Source of the DNA: Methylocella tundrae
Lineage (GTDB): Bacteria; Pseudomonadota; Alphaproteobacteria; Rhizobiales; Beijerinckiaceae
NCBI RefSeq assembly: GCF_901905185.1
Contig: NZ_CABFMQ020000120.1
Coordinates: 124,001-188,000 of the forward strand
Length of the DNA stretch: 64,000 bases
Direction of reading: 5' to 3'
The notes under the pieces are model-generated. The model saw nothing but the letters and a program-made list of their open reading frames with translations. It searched no databases and was not told the DNA's origin. Every line of letters starts with the position of its first letter. Position 1 is the stretch's first letter. Positions 43,518 to 52,417 of the stretch are shown here, piece after piece. Made by a program: the position numbers and the translations under genes.

Positions 43518-45086
43518 ATGGCTAAATTTGATCTCAACGACGATTCGGTCGTCGTGATCGTCGGCTCCGGCGCAGGCGGCGGAACGCTCGGCGCGGAGCT
43601 GGCGCTGAAAGGCGTGAAAACCGTTATTCTCGAAGCTGGACAACGCTTCGAGATCGAGGATTTCATCAACGATGAATGGGCTTCCTTCACGCAGCTCTCC
43701 TGGTCGGACATGCGCACAACGTCGGGCTCCTGGCGCATCCATCGCGATTTTCCCAATTTGCCCGCCTGGATCGTCAAGGCCGTTGGAGGCACCACGGTGC
43801 ATTGGGCTGGAGCCTCGCTTCGCATTCAGGATTACGAGTTTCAGACCCGCAGCCATTACGGGCAGATCGAGGGAGCGCATCTGCTTGATTGGCCCCTCAC
43901 CTTGAAAGAGCTCGAGCCCTATTACGAAAAGGCCGAGAACAAGATGGGCGTCACCCGCACCAATGGGATCCCTGGCCTTCCCGGCAATAATAATTTCAAA
44001 GTCCTCGAAGCCGGCGCGAAAAAGCTTGGCTACAAGGAGGTGCACACCGGCCGAATGGCGATCAACTCCGAGCCGCGTGACGGACGCGGCAGCTGCCAAC
44101 AGATCGGTTTCTGCTTTCAAGGCTGCAAGTCCGGCGCCAAATGGTCGACGCTGTATACAGAGATCCCGAAAGGGGAGGAAACCGGGAACCTCGAAGTGCG
44201 GCCCGACAGTCAGGCTGTCAGAATCGAACATGACGCATCCGGCAAAGTCACCGGCGTCGTTTATGCCAACAGCGCCGGAACGCTGCAACGGCAGAAGGCG
44301 CGGGTTGTCTGCGTCGCCGGCAATTCGATCGAAAGCCCAAGGCTGTTGCTTAATTCCGCCTCGTCTCTGTTTCCGAACGGCCTCGCCAATTCGTCAGGTC
44401 AGGTCGGCCGCAATTACATGCGTCATACGACGGGCGCCGTCTTCGCCATATTCGACGAGCCTGTTCACATGTATCGCGGCACGACGATGGCGGGCATCGT
44501 CCGCGACGAGGCGGCGCACAAGCCAGAACGCGGCTTTTCCGGCGGCTACGAATTCGAAACAATCTCTGTCGGCCTGCCCTTCATGGCGGCCTTTCTTGAT
44601 CCGGGGGCCTGGGGACGCGAGTTCACCTCTGCGCTTGATTCCTACCAGAACATGGCGGGTCTCTGGATCGTCGGGGAAGACATGCCGCAGGAGACCAATC
44701 GGATCACTCTGGACCCTGTTGCGAAAGACAAGTTCGGCCTTCCGGTCGCCAATGTGCATTATGATGATCATGCCAATGACGTCGCCATGCGCAACCATGC
44801 CTATCAGCGCGCAACGGCGCTTTATGAGTCTGTCGGCGCCACCCGCGTCTTCCCCCAGACTCCATATCCGTCGACGCATAATCTCGGCACAAACCGCATG
44901 TCCGAGAAGCCGCGCGATGGTGTTGTGAACAAGCATGGCCAGACGCATGACATCAAGAACCTGTTCGTATCGGACGGCTCTCAGTTCACGACAGGCGCCT
45001 GCGAAAATCCAACGCTGACCATCGTCGCCCTGGCGATCCGCCAGGCAGATCATATCGCCAAAGAGATGAGCGCAAATACGATCTGA
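43518..45086 (+). CDS. GMC-family FAD dehydrogenase, probable acetol dehydrogenase
   Basis: A 522-residue GMC oxidoreductase without its own signal peptide. The FAD ADP-binding motif is VVIVGSGAGGGTLGAELALKGVKTVILEAG. The C-terminal HNLGTNRMSEKP and LFVSDGSQFTTGACENPTLTIVALAIRQADHIA are the catalytic His and FAD regions of the gluconate/sorbitol/2-keto dehydrogenase group. Export by the Tat-signal partner is likely. From memory, the corresponding Methylocella silvestris gene was linked to acetol metabolism, which fits conversion of acetol to methylglyoxal here. The substrate is inferred, not visible in the sequence. Confidence 0.85.
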   Translation: MAKFDLNDDSVVVIVGSGAGGGTLGAELALKGVKTVILEAGQRFEIEDFINDEWASFTQLSWSDMRTTSGSWRIHRDFPNLPAWIVKAVGGTTVHWAGASLRIQDYEFQTRSHYGQIEGAHLLDWPLTLKELEPYYEKAENKMGVTRTNGIPGLPGNNNFKVLEAGAKKLGYKEVHTGRMAINSEPRDGRGSCQQIGFCFQGCKSGAKWSTLYTEIPKGEETGNLEVRPDSQAVRIEHDASGKVTGVVYANSAGTLQRQKARVVCVAGNSIESPRLLLNSASSLFPNGLANSSGQVGRNYMRHTTGAVFAIFDEPVHMYRGTTMAGIVRDEAAHKPERGFSGGYEFETISVGLPFMAAFLDPGAWGREFTSALDSYQNMAGLWIVGEDMPQETNRITLDPVAKDKFGLPVANVHYDDHANDVAMRNHAYQRATALYESVGATRVFPQTPYPSTHNLGTNRMSEKPRDGVVNKHGQTHDIKNLFVSDGSQFTTGACENPTLTIVALAIRQADHIAKEMSANTI

Positions 45087-45179
45087 CAACCCGCGAGACC
45101 GTCGATGCGTTGCGCCCACGGGCGCGCATCGCCTGACTTTGGCCCGCGCCGGATGTTGCAGGATAGGCGGCGCGCCTTG

Positions 45180-45260
45180 AGCGGAATGCGTTCAAACGGA
45201 ATCGCATTCTGCTCTTTAGGCCTTTTATCTTACAGCATGACGCCGTTCCTTCGGCGTCAT
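45180..45260. repeat. REP-like intergenic element with two hairpins
   Basis: AGCGGAATGCG pairs with CGCATTCTGCT (45180-45213, one G-T pair), then ATGACGCCG with CGGCGTCAT (45237-45260, perfect 9-bp stem). The layout resembles the dispersed palindromic intergenic elements of Rhizobiales. I saw one copy here. It lies between two convergent stops and may also end transcripts. Confidence 0.5.
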
Positions 45261-45263
45261 ACT

Positions 45264-45728
45264 TTAGCGCAACGGCAGCACTTCGGACCGCTTGACCTGA
45301 CCGAGCGCGAAACTCGTTTCGATCGAGGCGACGCCATCGAGGCGTGTCAGCTTGTCCTTGAGGAAACGCTCGTAGGCTTCAAGATCGCGTACTACGATGC
45401 GCAGCAGATAATCACGTTGGCCGGTCATCAGGTAGCAATCGGCGACCTCCGGCCAGCGCGCGACGGCATGCGCGAAACGATCGAGATCTGCTTCGCGCTG
45501 ACGTTCGAGCTTTATCGACGCGAAGGCGCTGATCGGCAACCCGACCTTCGACTGATCGATGATCGCCGTATATCCCTTGATGATGCCGCTGTCTTCCAGC
45601 GTCCGAACGCGTCGCGCGCAAGGCGACGGCGAAAGGCCGACGCGGGCGGCAAGCTCATGCGTCGTGATCCGGCCGTCGTTTTGAACGGCGGCGATAATCT
45701 TGCGATCGATTTCATCAATATCCCGCAT
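45264..45728 (-). CDS. Lrp/AsnC-family regulator
   Basis: A 154-residue regulator. The N-terminal HTH is IDRKIIAAVQNDGRITTHELAARVGLSPSPCARRVRTLEDSGIIKGY, and the C-terminal RAM domain contains DCYLMTGQRDYLLRIVVRDLEAYERFLKDKL. Such proteins sense an amino acid or related small molecule and form octamers. It is divergent from the AceE-like gene by 127 bp, so it probably regulates that gene. The effector is unknown. Confidence 0.9.
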   Translation of the reverse strand: MRDIDEIDRKIIAAVQNDGRITTHELAARVGLSPSPCARRVRTLEDSGIIKGYTAIIDQSKVGLPISAFASIKLERQREADLDRFAHAVARWPEVADCYLMTGQRDYLLRIVVRDLEAYERFLKDKLTRLDGVASIETSFALGQVKRSEVLPLR

Positions 45729-45855
45729 GAGCCGATGCTCGCGATTTTCCAGCCCACATTAGCTGATTCAGCCAAAACTGATTGGCCTGCCGACGCAATT
45801 TAGCTCCAATCGCCAGCGCTGGCCACCTAAACTAGGGCTTCAAAGGAGCTAGCGC

Positions 45856-48249
45856 ATGACCGATCTCCGTCTACCTGTTCTCTCAGAGCTTGAACGCAAA
45901 GTCTTGTGGCTCGCAACGTGGATGATTCACAACGCGAACCATTTGCGCGCAAATGCGGATGGCCTGAAGGTCGGCGGCCATCAGGCCTCTTCGGCGTCAA
46001 TGGCGACGATCATGACGGCGCTCTATTTTGCGGTGTTGAAGCCCGAAGACCGGGTCGCCGTGAAGCCGCACGCCAGCCCGATTTTCCACGCGATCCAATA
46101 TCTGTTCGGCCATCAGACTCGAGAGAAACTTGGGAATTTCCGCGGTTACAAAGGCGCCCAATCCTATCCTTCCCGCACCAAAGATATTGATGACGTCGAT
46201 TTTTCGACCGGATCTGTCGGTCTCGGCGTCGCCCAAACGCTCTTTGCGTCGCTTGCGCAGGATTATGTAAGGGCCAAGGGCTGGGGGACCGATCTGCCGG
46301 AAGGACGCATGATCGCCCTGATCGGCGACGCCGAAATGGACGAAGGCAACATCTTCGAAGCGCTCCTTGAAGGCTGGAAGCAGGGCCTCAGAAACACATG
46401 GTGGATTGTTGATTATAACCGCCAGAGCCTCGACGCCGTGGTGCGCGAGGGGCTTTGGGCGCGTTTCGAATCGATGTTCCAAAACTTCGGCTGGGATGTC
46501 GTCATCCTCAAGCACGGGACGCTGCAACAGCAGGCCTTCGCAGAGCCCGGCGGCAAAATATTGCGTGATTGGATAGACCGCTGTCCGAACCAGCTGTACT
46601 CAGCGCTGACTTTCCAGGGACCCGGCGCGTGGCGAAAGCGTCTCCTTGATGATCTTGGCGATCAAGGCGCGGCCTCACGCCTCATCGAACGGCGCAGCGA
46701 CGACGAACTCCTCCGGCTGATGAGCAATCTCGGCGGCCATGATCTGCCGTCGCTGCTCAAGGCCTTTGAGGATGCCCGGACACATGACCGTCCGGTCTGC
46801 TTCATCGCTTACACGATTAAAGGCTTCGGCCTGCCGCTTGCCGGCCACAAGGACAACCATGCGGGCTTGATGACCCCCGCGCAGATCGAAACGCTGCGTC
46901 AGTCGATGAACGTCCGCGAGGGTCACGAATGGGATCTCCTCGAGGGGCTCGACCGGTCGCCGGAGGAAATCGAAGCGTTCGTGGCGAACGCGCCCTTCGT
47001 TCAGCGGGGGCGGCGGCGTTTCGAGGCGCCGGCGATCAGCGTTCCCGACATCGCCGCCCCGGCGCAGACAGCGATGTCAACGCAGCAGGGCTTCGGCGTT
47101 CTGATGCATGAAATCGCCAAGGCCGATACGGAGCTGGCGAAGCGCATCGTCACAACCTCGCCGGACGTGACGGTCTCGACGAACCTCGGCGCCTGGGTTA
47201 ACCGGCGCGGGCTATTTGCCCGCGAGGAGATCGCCGACACATTCAAGGCCCAACGTATTCCCTCGACATTCCATTGGACCTTCTCTCCGGCCGGACAACA
47301 CGTCGAACTCGGCATCGCCGAGATGAACCTGTTTTCCATGCTTTCCGCGCTCGGGCTGTCGCACACGCTCTTTGGCGAGCGCCTCCTGCCCATCGGCACG
47401 CTCTACGATCCGTTCATCGAGCGCGGGCTCGACGCCTTGAATTATGCCTGCTACCAAGACGCCCGCTTTATCCTCGTCGCGACGCCTTCCGGCGTGACGC
47501 TGGCGCCGGAAGGCGGCGCCCATCAGTCAATCGCAACGCCACTCATCGGCATGGCGCAGGACGGCCTCGCCAGCTTCGAGCCCGCCTTCGTCGACGAGCT
47601 GGCGACCATCATGCGCTGGTCGTTCGACTATATTCAGCGCTCCGGTGAAGGAGAGCCGGACCAAACGAGCTGGCTGCGGGACGAGCGGGGCGGCGCAGTC
47701 TATCTGCGCCTCTCAACCCGTTCGCTCGAGCAGCCTCAAAGAATTCTCACCCCCGCCCTCTCGCGCGACATTATCGATGGCGCCTATTGGATGCGCAGGC
47801 CCGGCCCGAATGCGCAGATCGTCGTCGCCTACACGGGCGCCATCGCCCCGGAGGCTATCGCCGCCATCGGCCTGATGGCGGAAGACCGGCGGGACGTCGG
47901 CCTCCTCGCCGTCACCTCGGCCGATCGGCTCAACGCCGGCTGGATGGCGGCAAGCCGCGCGCGCGAGCACGGCGTCGCCACGGCGCGAAGCCACATAGAG
48001 CGCCTGCTCACTGAGGTTCCATCCCATTGCTGCCTTGTCACGGTTCTCGACGGCCACCCCGCGACGCTCGCGTGGCTTGGTTCCGTCCTCGGCCATCGCA
48101 CCCGATCACTGGGCGTCGAGCACTTCGGCCAGACCGGAACGCTGGCCGACCTCTACCGCCATTTTGGCATTGATGCGAAGGCCATCGTCATGGCGGCGCA
48201 AACCATCGCGCCCGGACGGCCGATAAGGCATGCGCGGATGGCCTCATAG
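45856..48249 (+). CDS. AceE-like pyruvate dehydrogenase E1 / transketolase-family enzyme
   Basis: A 797-residue thiamine-diphosphate enzyme, similar in layout to homodimeric pyruvate dehydrogenase E1 (AceE, ~887 residues in E. coli). The first half has GHQASSASMATIMTALYF, the Mg-ThDP motif GDAEMDEGN followed by VDYNRQSLD, and AYTIKGFGLPLAGHKDNHAGLMT. The second half has the transketolase Pyr domain (FHWTFSPAGQHVELGIAEMNLFSM) with catalytic Glu and a C-terminal domain. No E2 or E3 gene is adjacent. It is under a strong AAAGGAG site and is divergent from an Lrp regulator. Whether it acts on pyruvate, another 2-oxo acid or a sugar phosphate is undecided. Confidence 0.75.
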   Translation: MTDLRLPVLSELERKVLWLATWMIHNANHLRANADGLKVGGHQASSASMATIMTALYFAVLKPEDRVAVKPHASPIFHAIQYLFGHQTREKLGNFRGYKGAQSYPSRTKDIDDVDFSTGSVGLGVAQTLFASLAQDYVRAKGWGTDLPEGRMIALIGDAEMDEGNIFEALLEGWKQGLRNTWWIVDYNRQSLDAVVREGLWARFESMFQNFGWDVVILKHGTLQQQAFAEPGGKILRDWIDRCPNQLYSALTFQGPGAWRKRLLDDLGDQGAASRLIERRSDDELLRLMSNLGGHDLPSLLKAFEDARTHDRPVCFIAYTIKGFGLPLAGHKDNHAGLMTPAQIETLRQSMNVREGHEWDLLEGLDRSPEEIEAFVANAPFVQRGRRRFEAPAISVPDIAAPAQTAMSTQQGFGVLMHEIAKADTELAKRIVTTSPDVTVSTNLGAWVNRRGLFAREEIADTFKAQRIPSTFHWTFSPAGQHVELGIAEMNLFSMLSALGLSHTLFGERLLPIGTLYDPFIERGLDALNYACYQDARFILVATPSGVTLAPEGGAHQSIATPLIGMAQDGLASFEPAFVDELATIMRWSFDYIQRSGEGEPDQTSWLRDERGGAVYLRLSTRSLEQPQRILTPALSRDIIDGAYWMRRPGPNAQIVVAYTGAIAPEAIAAIGLMAEDRRDVGLLAVTSADRLNAGWMAASRAREHGVATARSHIERLLTEVPSHCCLVTVLDGHPATLAWLGSVLGHRTRSLGVEHFGQTGTLADLYRHFGIDAKAIVMAAQTIAPGRPIRHARMAS

Positions 48250-48326
48250 ATCAGCCGTCGCGCCGACACAAAACCATTCTCAAAGTCGACTCTGCATCGC
48301 GCCAATAAAGGGGAGGCGCGCCAGCC

Positions 48327-48725
48327 CTAAAAGGCGCGCGCGCCAGCCTCGGCCAACGCGATATCCTGATCCTTCATGCCCCCGCTGACGCCAATCGCGC
48401 CAACAATCTCATCGCCCTTCCTGAGCGGAACGCCCCCTGCAAAAATCATGACCCGCCCGTGATTACTGGCGAGGATGCCAAAAAATTGGCCGCCCGGCTG
48501 GCTCAGCTCGCCAAGCTTTTCAGTCGATATGTCGAAGGCTCTCGCAGTGAACGCCTTGTTGATCGCAATATCGATGCTGCCCATCCAGGCTTTATCCATC
48601 CGGGCAAAGGCGACGAGATTTCCGCCGGCATCCACCACCGCGATGTTGGACGGCTGACCGATTTCCTGCGCTTTTGTTTCCGCCGCAGCGATCACGCGGC
48701 GCGCATCGTTCAATGTAACCATCAT
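48327..48725 (-). CDS. GlcG/HbpS-family protein
   Basis: A 132-residue protein. Two ATGs (48725 and 48722) follow AAGGAGGG; the first is chosen, but either is possible. The GlcG fold shows in AVVDAGGNLVAFARMDKAW, SIDIAINKAFTARAF and IVGAIGVSGGMKDQDIALAEAG. Members bind small molecules or haem and are often encoded near glycolate, propanediol or alcohol-oxidation genes. The activity is unproven. It is convergent with the AceE-like gene and divergent from coxM. Confidence 0.8.
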   Translation of the reverse strand: MMVTLNDARRVIAAAETKAQEIGQPSNIAVVDAGGNLVAFARMDKAWMGSIDIAINKAFTARAFDISTEKLGELSQPGGQFFGILASNHGRVMIFAGGVPLRKGDEIVGAIGVSGGMKDQDIALAEAGARAF

Positions 48726-48868
48726 CAAATCCCTCCTTGTCTGGATTGAGCTCGTAACGCCGCGGCGCGCACCCCGTTCCCTCGCGTCCGCCGCATGAAC
48801 CGGACAGTCCGGAACCAACCTCAAATGGCGACGTTTACCGCCGGATTTGATCACCAGGCGCCGGGCGC

Positions 48869-49822
48869 ATGAGCGAATTTCCGCTGAACTATCTGACAGG
48901 ATACGGCTCCGGCGCTTCCGCGATCGCGCCGTTAACGCGCGGTCTTATCGCTGTTTCGCTGGGCGTAATCATCATTATCAGCGCTCTGATTCTTTTCGCT
49001 ATTTTCCGGCGGCGACCCATCGAACAGGCAGACCGGATTGTGCAGGCCAACACGCCGCTCAGCTGGATATACGCTGGCGCCGGGCTGACGGTGGCGGTGC
49101 TTGTTGGGCTGCTCGTGTGGACCCTGGCGACCATGGCCGCGGTGAACCGCTCGAATAGGGCGCCGGCGATCGACCTCGAGGTGACGGCGCGGCAATGGTG
49201 GTGGGAGATTCGCTACCTCGACAAGGACGCCTTCCGCATCTTCACCACAGCCAATGAAATACATATTCCGGTCGGCGAAGCCGTCCGAATTCGCTTGCGG
49301 GGCGGTGATGTCATTCATTCGTTCTGGGCGCCCGCCCTGAATGGCAAAACAGATATGATCCCCGGTCATATTAACGTGACCTGGCTACGGGCCGATAGAC
49401 CCGGGGTCTACCGCGGACAGTGCGCCGAATATTGCGGAAAGCAACACGCCCATATGGCGTTTACCGTGGTCGCTGAAAGCCGCGACAGTTTCGACGCATG
49501 GCGCGCCAGGCAGGTGAAGGGAAAAGCGCCGCTCGCGTCTGAGCCGGCGGCGATCGCGGATGGCCGAAAGGCGTTTCAGAGCCATTGCTCCGTCTGCCAT
49601 ACCGTCCGCGGCTCCCTGGCGGGAGGCGCGGTTGGGCCAGATCTGACGCATCTGATGAGCAGAGCCGCCATCGCGGCTGGAGCTCTGCCCAATACGCCCG
49701 GAGCGCTGGCCGGCTGGATCGCAGATCCGCAGCACATCAAACCTGGGGCCAAGATGCCGAGGCTCGACATGTCGGGCGCGCAGCTTCATGCGGTGACAAC
49801 TTATCTCGCGACCCTGAACTGA
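48869..49822 (+). CDS. coxM: Cytochrome c oxidase subunit II with fused cytochrome c (CoxM type)
   Basis: A 317-residue subunit II. Two N-terminal membrane helices (~27-47 and ~67-90) precede the periplasmic cupredoxin domain with RQWWWEIRY and CuA ligands His150, Cys185, Cys189, His193 and Met196 (CAEYCGKQHAHM). A cytochrome c domain follows with haem motif CSVCH (240-244) and axial Met296, making a caa3-like subunit able to take electrons directly from soluble cytochromes. It is the first gene of the coxMNOP-cytochrome operon. The upstream ribosome binding site is weak. Confidence 0.9.
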   Translation: MSEFPLNYLTGYGSGASAIAPLTRGLIAVSLGVIIIISALILFAIFRRRPIEQADRIVQANTPLSWIYAGAGLTVAVLVGLLVWTLATMAAVNRSNRAPAIDLEVTARQWWWEIRYLDKDAFRIFTTANEIHIPVGEAVRIRLRGGDVIHSFWAPALNGKTDMIPGHINVTWLRADRPGVYRGQCAEYCGKQHAHMAFTVVAESRDSFDAWRARQVKGKAPLASEPAAIADGRKAFQSHCSVCHTVRGSLAGGAVGPDLTHLMSRAAIAAGALPNTPGALAGWIADPQHIKPGAKMPRLDMSGAQLHAVTTYLATLN

Positions 49823-49844
49823 GCAAAATGCGGAAGGACGCTGC

Positions 49845-51797
49845 ATGGTCGATCAAGAGAGAGTGATCCGGTTGCCGGCTCTCGTTGCGCCCTCTCCCGA
49901 ACTCGAAGGCCGTTTGCATGCGCTGTGGGAAACCGCGCCGGGCTGGCGCGGCATTTTCGTCACTGTCGATCATAAGGAAATCGGCCTGCGCTATATCGTG
50001 ACCGCCTTCGCGTTTTTGATTGCGGGGGGTCTCGAGGCGCTCGCCATGCGCCTGCAATTGGCGGGCCCCAATCTACGGCTGCTGACGCCGGAACAGTATG
50101 ACGAACTCTTCACCATGCATGGCGTGTCGATGATTTTCCTCTACGCAATGCCTATCCTCTCGGGCTTTAGCAATTATCTCTGGCCATTGCTGCTTGGCTC
50201 GCGCGATATGGCGTTTCCGCGCGTCAACGCGCTCTCGTATTGGACTTTTCTCTTCTCCGGTCTTTTCATTTATGCGAGTTTTGTGCTTGGCGTCGCCCCG
50301 AACGCCGGCTGGTTCAATTACGCGCCCTATGCGGAAAAAGCCGCAAATCCGGGGGTCAATATCGACTTCTATGCCCTGGGGATGATCTTCCTCGGCATTT
50401 CGACGACGGTCGGCGCCATTAATTTTGTGGTGACGATCATGCGCACGAGGGCTCCCGGCATGTCGATCAATCGATTGCCGATCATCGTGTGGGGAACGCT
50501 GACCGCGTCAGTCGCGAACATCCTCGTCGTCCCGAGCGTCAGCCTCGCTTTCCTGATGCTCTGGCTCGATCGCAATTTCGGGTCGCATTTCTTCACGGAG
50601 GGCAATGGCGGACAACCGCTACTCTGGCAGCATCTCTTCTGGATGTTCGGCCATCCCTGGGTCTACGCCGTCGTGTTGCCGGCCATGGGCTTCGTCTCGG
50701 ACGGCTTGCCTATCTTCTGCCGCCGGCCGCTGGTCGGCTACACGCTGGTCGCCCTGTCGACCGTCGCCACCATGGCGCTCGGCTTTGGCGTCTGGGTGCA
50801 CCACATGTTCGCGACTGGCATTTCGAGCATGGCTCTTGCGTTCTTTAGCAGCGTATCTTTCGTCATCACCGTACCGAGCGCCATCGCCGTTTTTTGCTGG
50901 ATCGCCACCATATGGACGGGGCGCCCCCAGGCAACCGCGGCGTTCCATTTCTACGCGGGCACGATCGCGCTTTTCGTCATCGGCGGCGTCAGCGGCGTGA
51001 TGACGGCGTCGGCTCCCGTCGATTGGCAACTCACAGACACTTATTTCATTGTCGCCCATCTGCATTATACGCTGATTGGCATCAACGTCTTTCCTGTCAT
51101 CGGCGCGTTTTACACCTGGCTACCGAAAATGACGGGACGCATGCTCGACGAGCGATTGGGCAAATGGAATTTCTGGCTGATGTTCATCGGCTTCAACCTC
51201 GCCTTTTTCCCAATGCATATTTCGGGTCTTCTCGGAATGCCCCGGCGAGTCTACACCTACCCGGCCGACATGGCCTGGTCCTCGCTCAATCTGATTACGA
51301 CGATTGGATCGTTCCTTTTCGCGTTCGGCATTCTTCTCTTTATCATCAACGTGTTTGTGAGCCTGCGCCGGAGGGCCGTCGCCGGCGCCAACCCCTGGGA
51401 CGCGGGCACGCTCGAATGGCTGACGCCTTCGCCTCCGCCGCCCTATAATTTCGCCGTCATTCCGCAAGTGGGCAGCCGTCATCCTTTGTGGGAGGATCGC
51501 CTCGGCGACCCCGGCGCGTCGATCCTCGATCGCGGCCTTGCTCTGGATGATGGGCGTGAGATCGTCGCGACAACAGTCCTCGATGGCGAACCCGACCGCG
51601 TGCTGCGGATGCCGGGGGACAGCTGGCTGCCGTTCCTTCTCGGCGTTGCAACCACTTTTGTCTTCATCGGTTTGCTGGCGCATGTCTGGGCGCTCGCAGC
51701 AGGAGCGACGCTTGCCTGCGCTGTTGTTCTCATCGTCTGGCTGCAGCCAAATCCGGCGCCGCCGCTGATCATCACCGGAGAGGCTGAGCATGTCTGA
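49845..51797 (+). CDS. coxN: Haem-copper oxidase subunit I, CoxN type, lacking the HPEVY glutamate
   Basis: A 650-residue subunit I with extra C-terminal helices. Haem and CuB ligands are present: His92 (TMHGVSM), His270 and Tyr274 (GHPWVY), His319-His320 (VHHMF), and the HLHYTLIG pair. The proton-channel segment LGSRDMAFPRVN is kept. However, Trp272 occupies the glutamate of HPEVY, and there is no YS motif as in A2-type oxidases. This resembles the CoxMNOP alternative oxidase known from bradyrhizobia. The last ~110 residues add two more helices. It sits 22 bp after coxM and overlaps coxO by eight bases. Confidence 0.88.
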   Translation: MVDQERVIRLPALVAPSPELEGRLHALWETAPGWRGIFVTVDHKEIGLRYIVTAFAFLIAGGLEALAMRLQLAGPNLRLLTPEQYDELFTMHGVSMIFLYAMPILSGFSNYLWPLLLGSRDMAFPRVNALSYWTFLFSGLFIYASFVLGVAPNAGWFNYAPYAEKAANPGVNIDFYALGMIFLGISTTVGAINFVVTIMRTRAPGMSINRLPIIVWGTLTASVANILVVPSVSLAFLMLWLDRNFGSHFFTEGNGGQPLLWQHLFWMFGHPWVYAVVLPAMGFVSDGLPIFCRRPLVGYTLVALSTVATMALGFGVWVHHMFATGISSMALAFFSSVSFVITVPSAIAVFCWIATIWTGRPQATAAFHFYAGTIALFVIGGVSGVMTASAPVDWQLTDTYFIVAHLHYTLIGINVFPVIGAFYTWLPKMTGRMLDERLGKWNFWLMFIGFNLAFFPMHISGLLGMPRRVYTYPADMAWSSLNLITTIGSFLFAFGILLFIINVFVSLRRRAVAGANPWDAGTLEWLTPSPPPPYNFAVIPQVGSRHPLWEDRLGDPGASILDRGLALDDGREIVATTVLDGEPDRVLRMPGDSWLPFLLGVATTFVFIGLLAHVWALAAGATLACAVVLIVWLQPNPAPPLIITGEAEHV

Positions 51798-52413
51798 GAT
51801 TGCGCTCGGAGCCAACGGCGCCGGACCTGTGGCGATCAAAGGCGTCTCCGGCGTCGACCCGAACGGTCGCGCGTCAGGCTGGTACGGAGCGTGGCTGATC
51901 GTCGCGACGGAAGGCTCGCTCTTCGCCTATGTGCTCTTCGGCTACTGCTATGCCTTACTTCAGTCAGCCGAAAAATGGCCCCTGGACGGCTTGCCGCCGC
52001 TCGCTTTGGCGAGCGCAAGCACGATCGTTCTGATCGCCAGCAGCGCCGCTTTGGCATGGGGCCAGCGGTGCGTCGCAACCGGCGCGACGGACCGGCTGGT
52101 CCAGGCGCTGGCGCTGACGCTTGCCTTGGGCGTAATCTTCGTCGGTCTTCAGTCCCGTGACTGGCTGCACCAAAGCGCGACAATTTCGGCTGACGCCTAT
52201 CATTCATTCTATGTGCTGACGACCGGGTTAGACATCGTCCATGCGACCGCCGGCGTCATCGCGCTGGCGGCGCTGCTGGTCTGGGCGCTACTGGGCAGCT
52301 TCGATGCAAACCGCGGCGACGCCGTCTCCATCGTCGCCATATATTGGCATTTCATCGTCATCGTCTGGCTTTTCATTTTCGCAACGTTCTTTCTCGTGCC
52401 CTATTTGAGGTGA
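51790..52413 (+). CDS. coxO: Cytochrome c oxidase subunit III-like (CoxO)
   Basis: A 207-residue membrane protein with about five helices, shorter than mitochondrial subunit III. Features are GAWLIVATEGSLFAYVLFGYCY (carrying the buried Glu of subunit III), HSFYVLTTGLDIVHATAGVIAL and VAIYWHFIVIVWLFIFATFFLVPYL, the family's C-terminal signature. It stabilises subunit I and helps proton uptake. Its ATG overlaps the coxN end by eight bases and coxP follows four bases later, so the genes are translationally linked. Confidence 0.88.
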   Translation: MSEIALGANGAGPVAIKGVSGVDPNGRASGWYGAWLIVATEGSLFAYVLFGYCYALLQSAEKWPLDGLPPLALASASTIVLIASSAALAWGQRCVATGATDRLVQALALTLALGVIFVGLQSRDWLHQSATISADAYHSFYVLTTGLDIVHATAGVIALAALLVWALLGSFDANRGDAVSIVAIYWHFIVIVWLFIFATFFLVPYLR

Positions 52414-52417
52414 CGGC

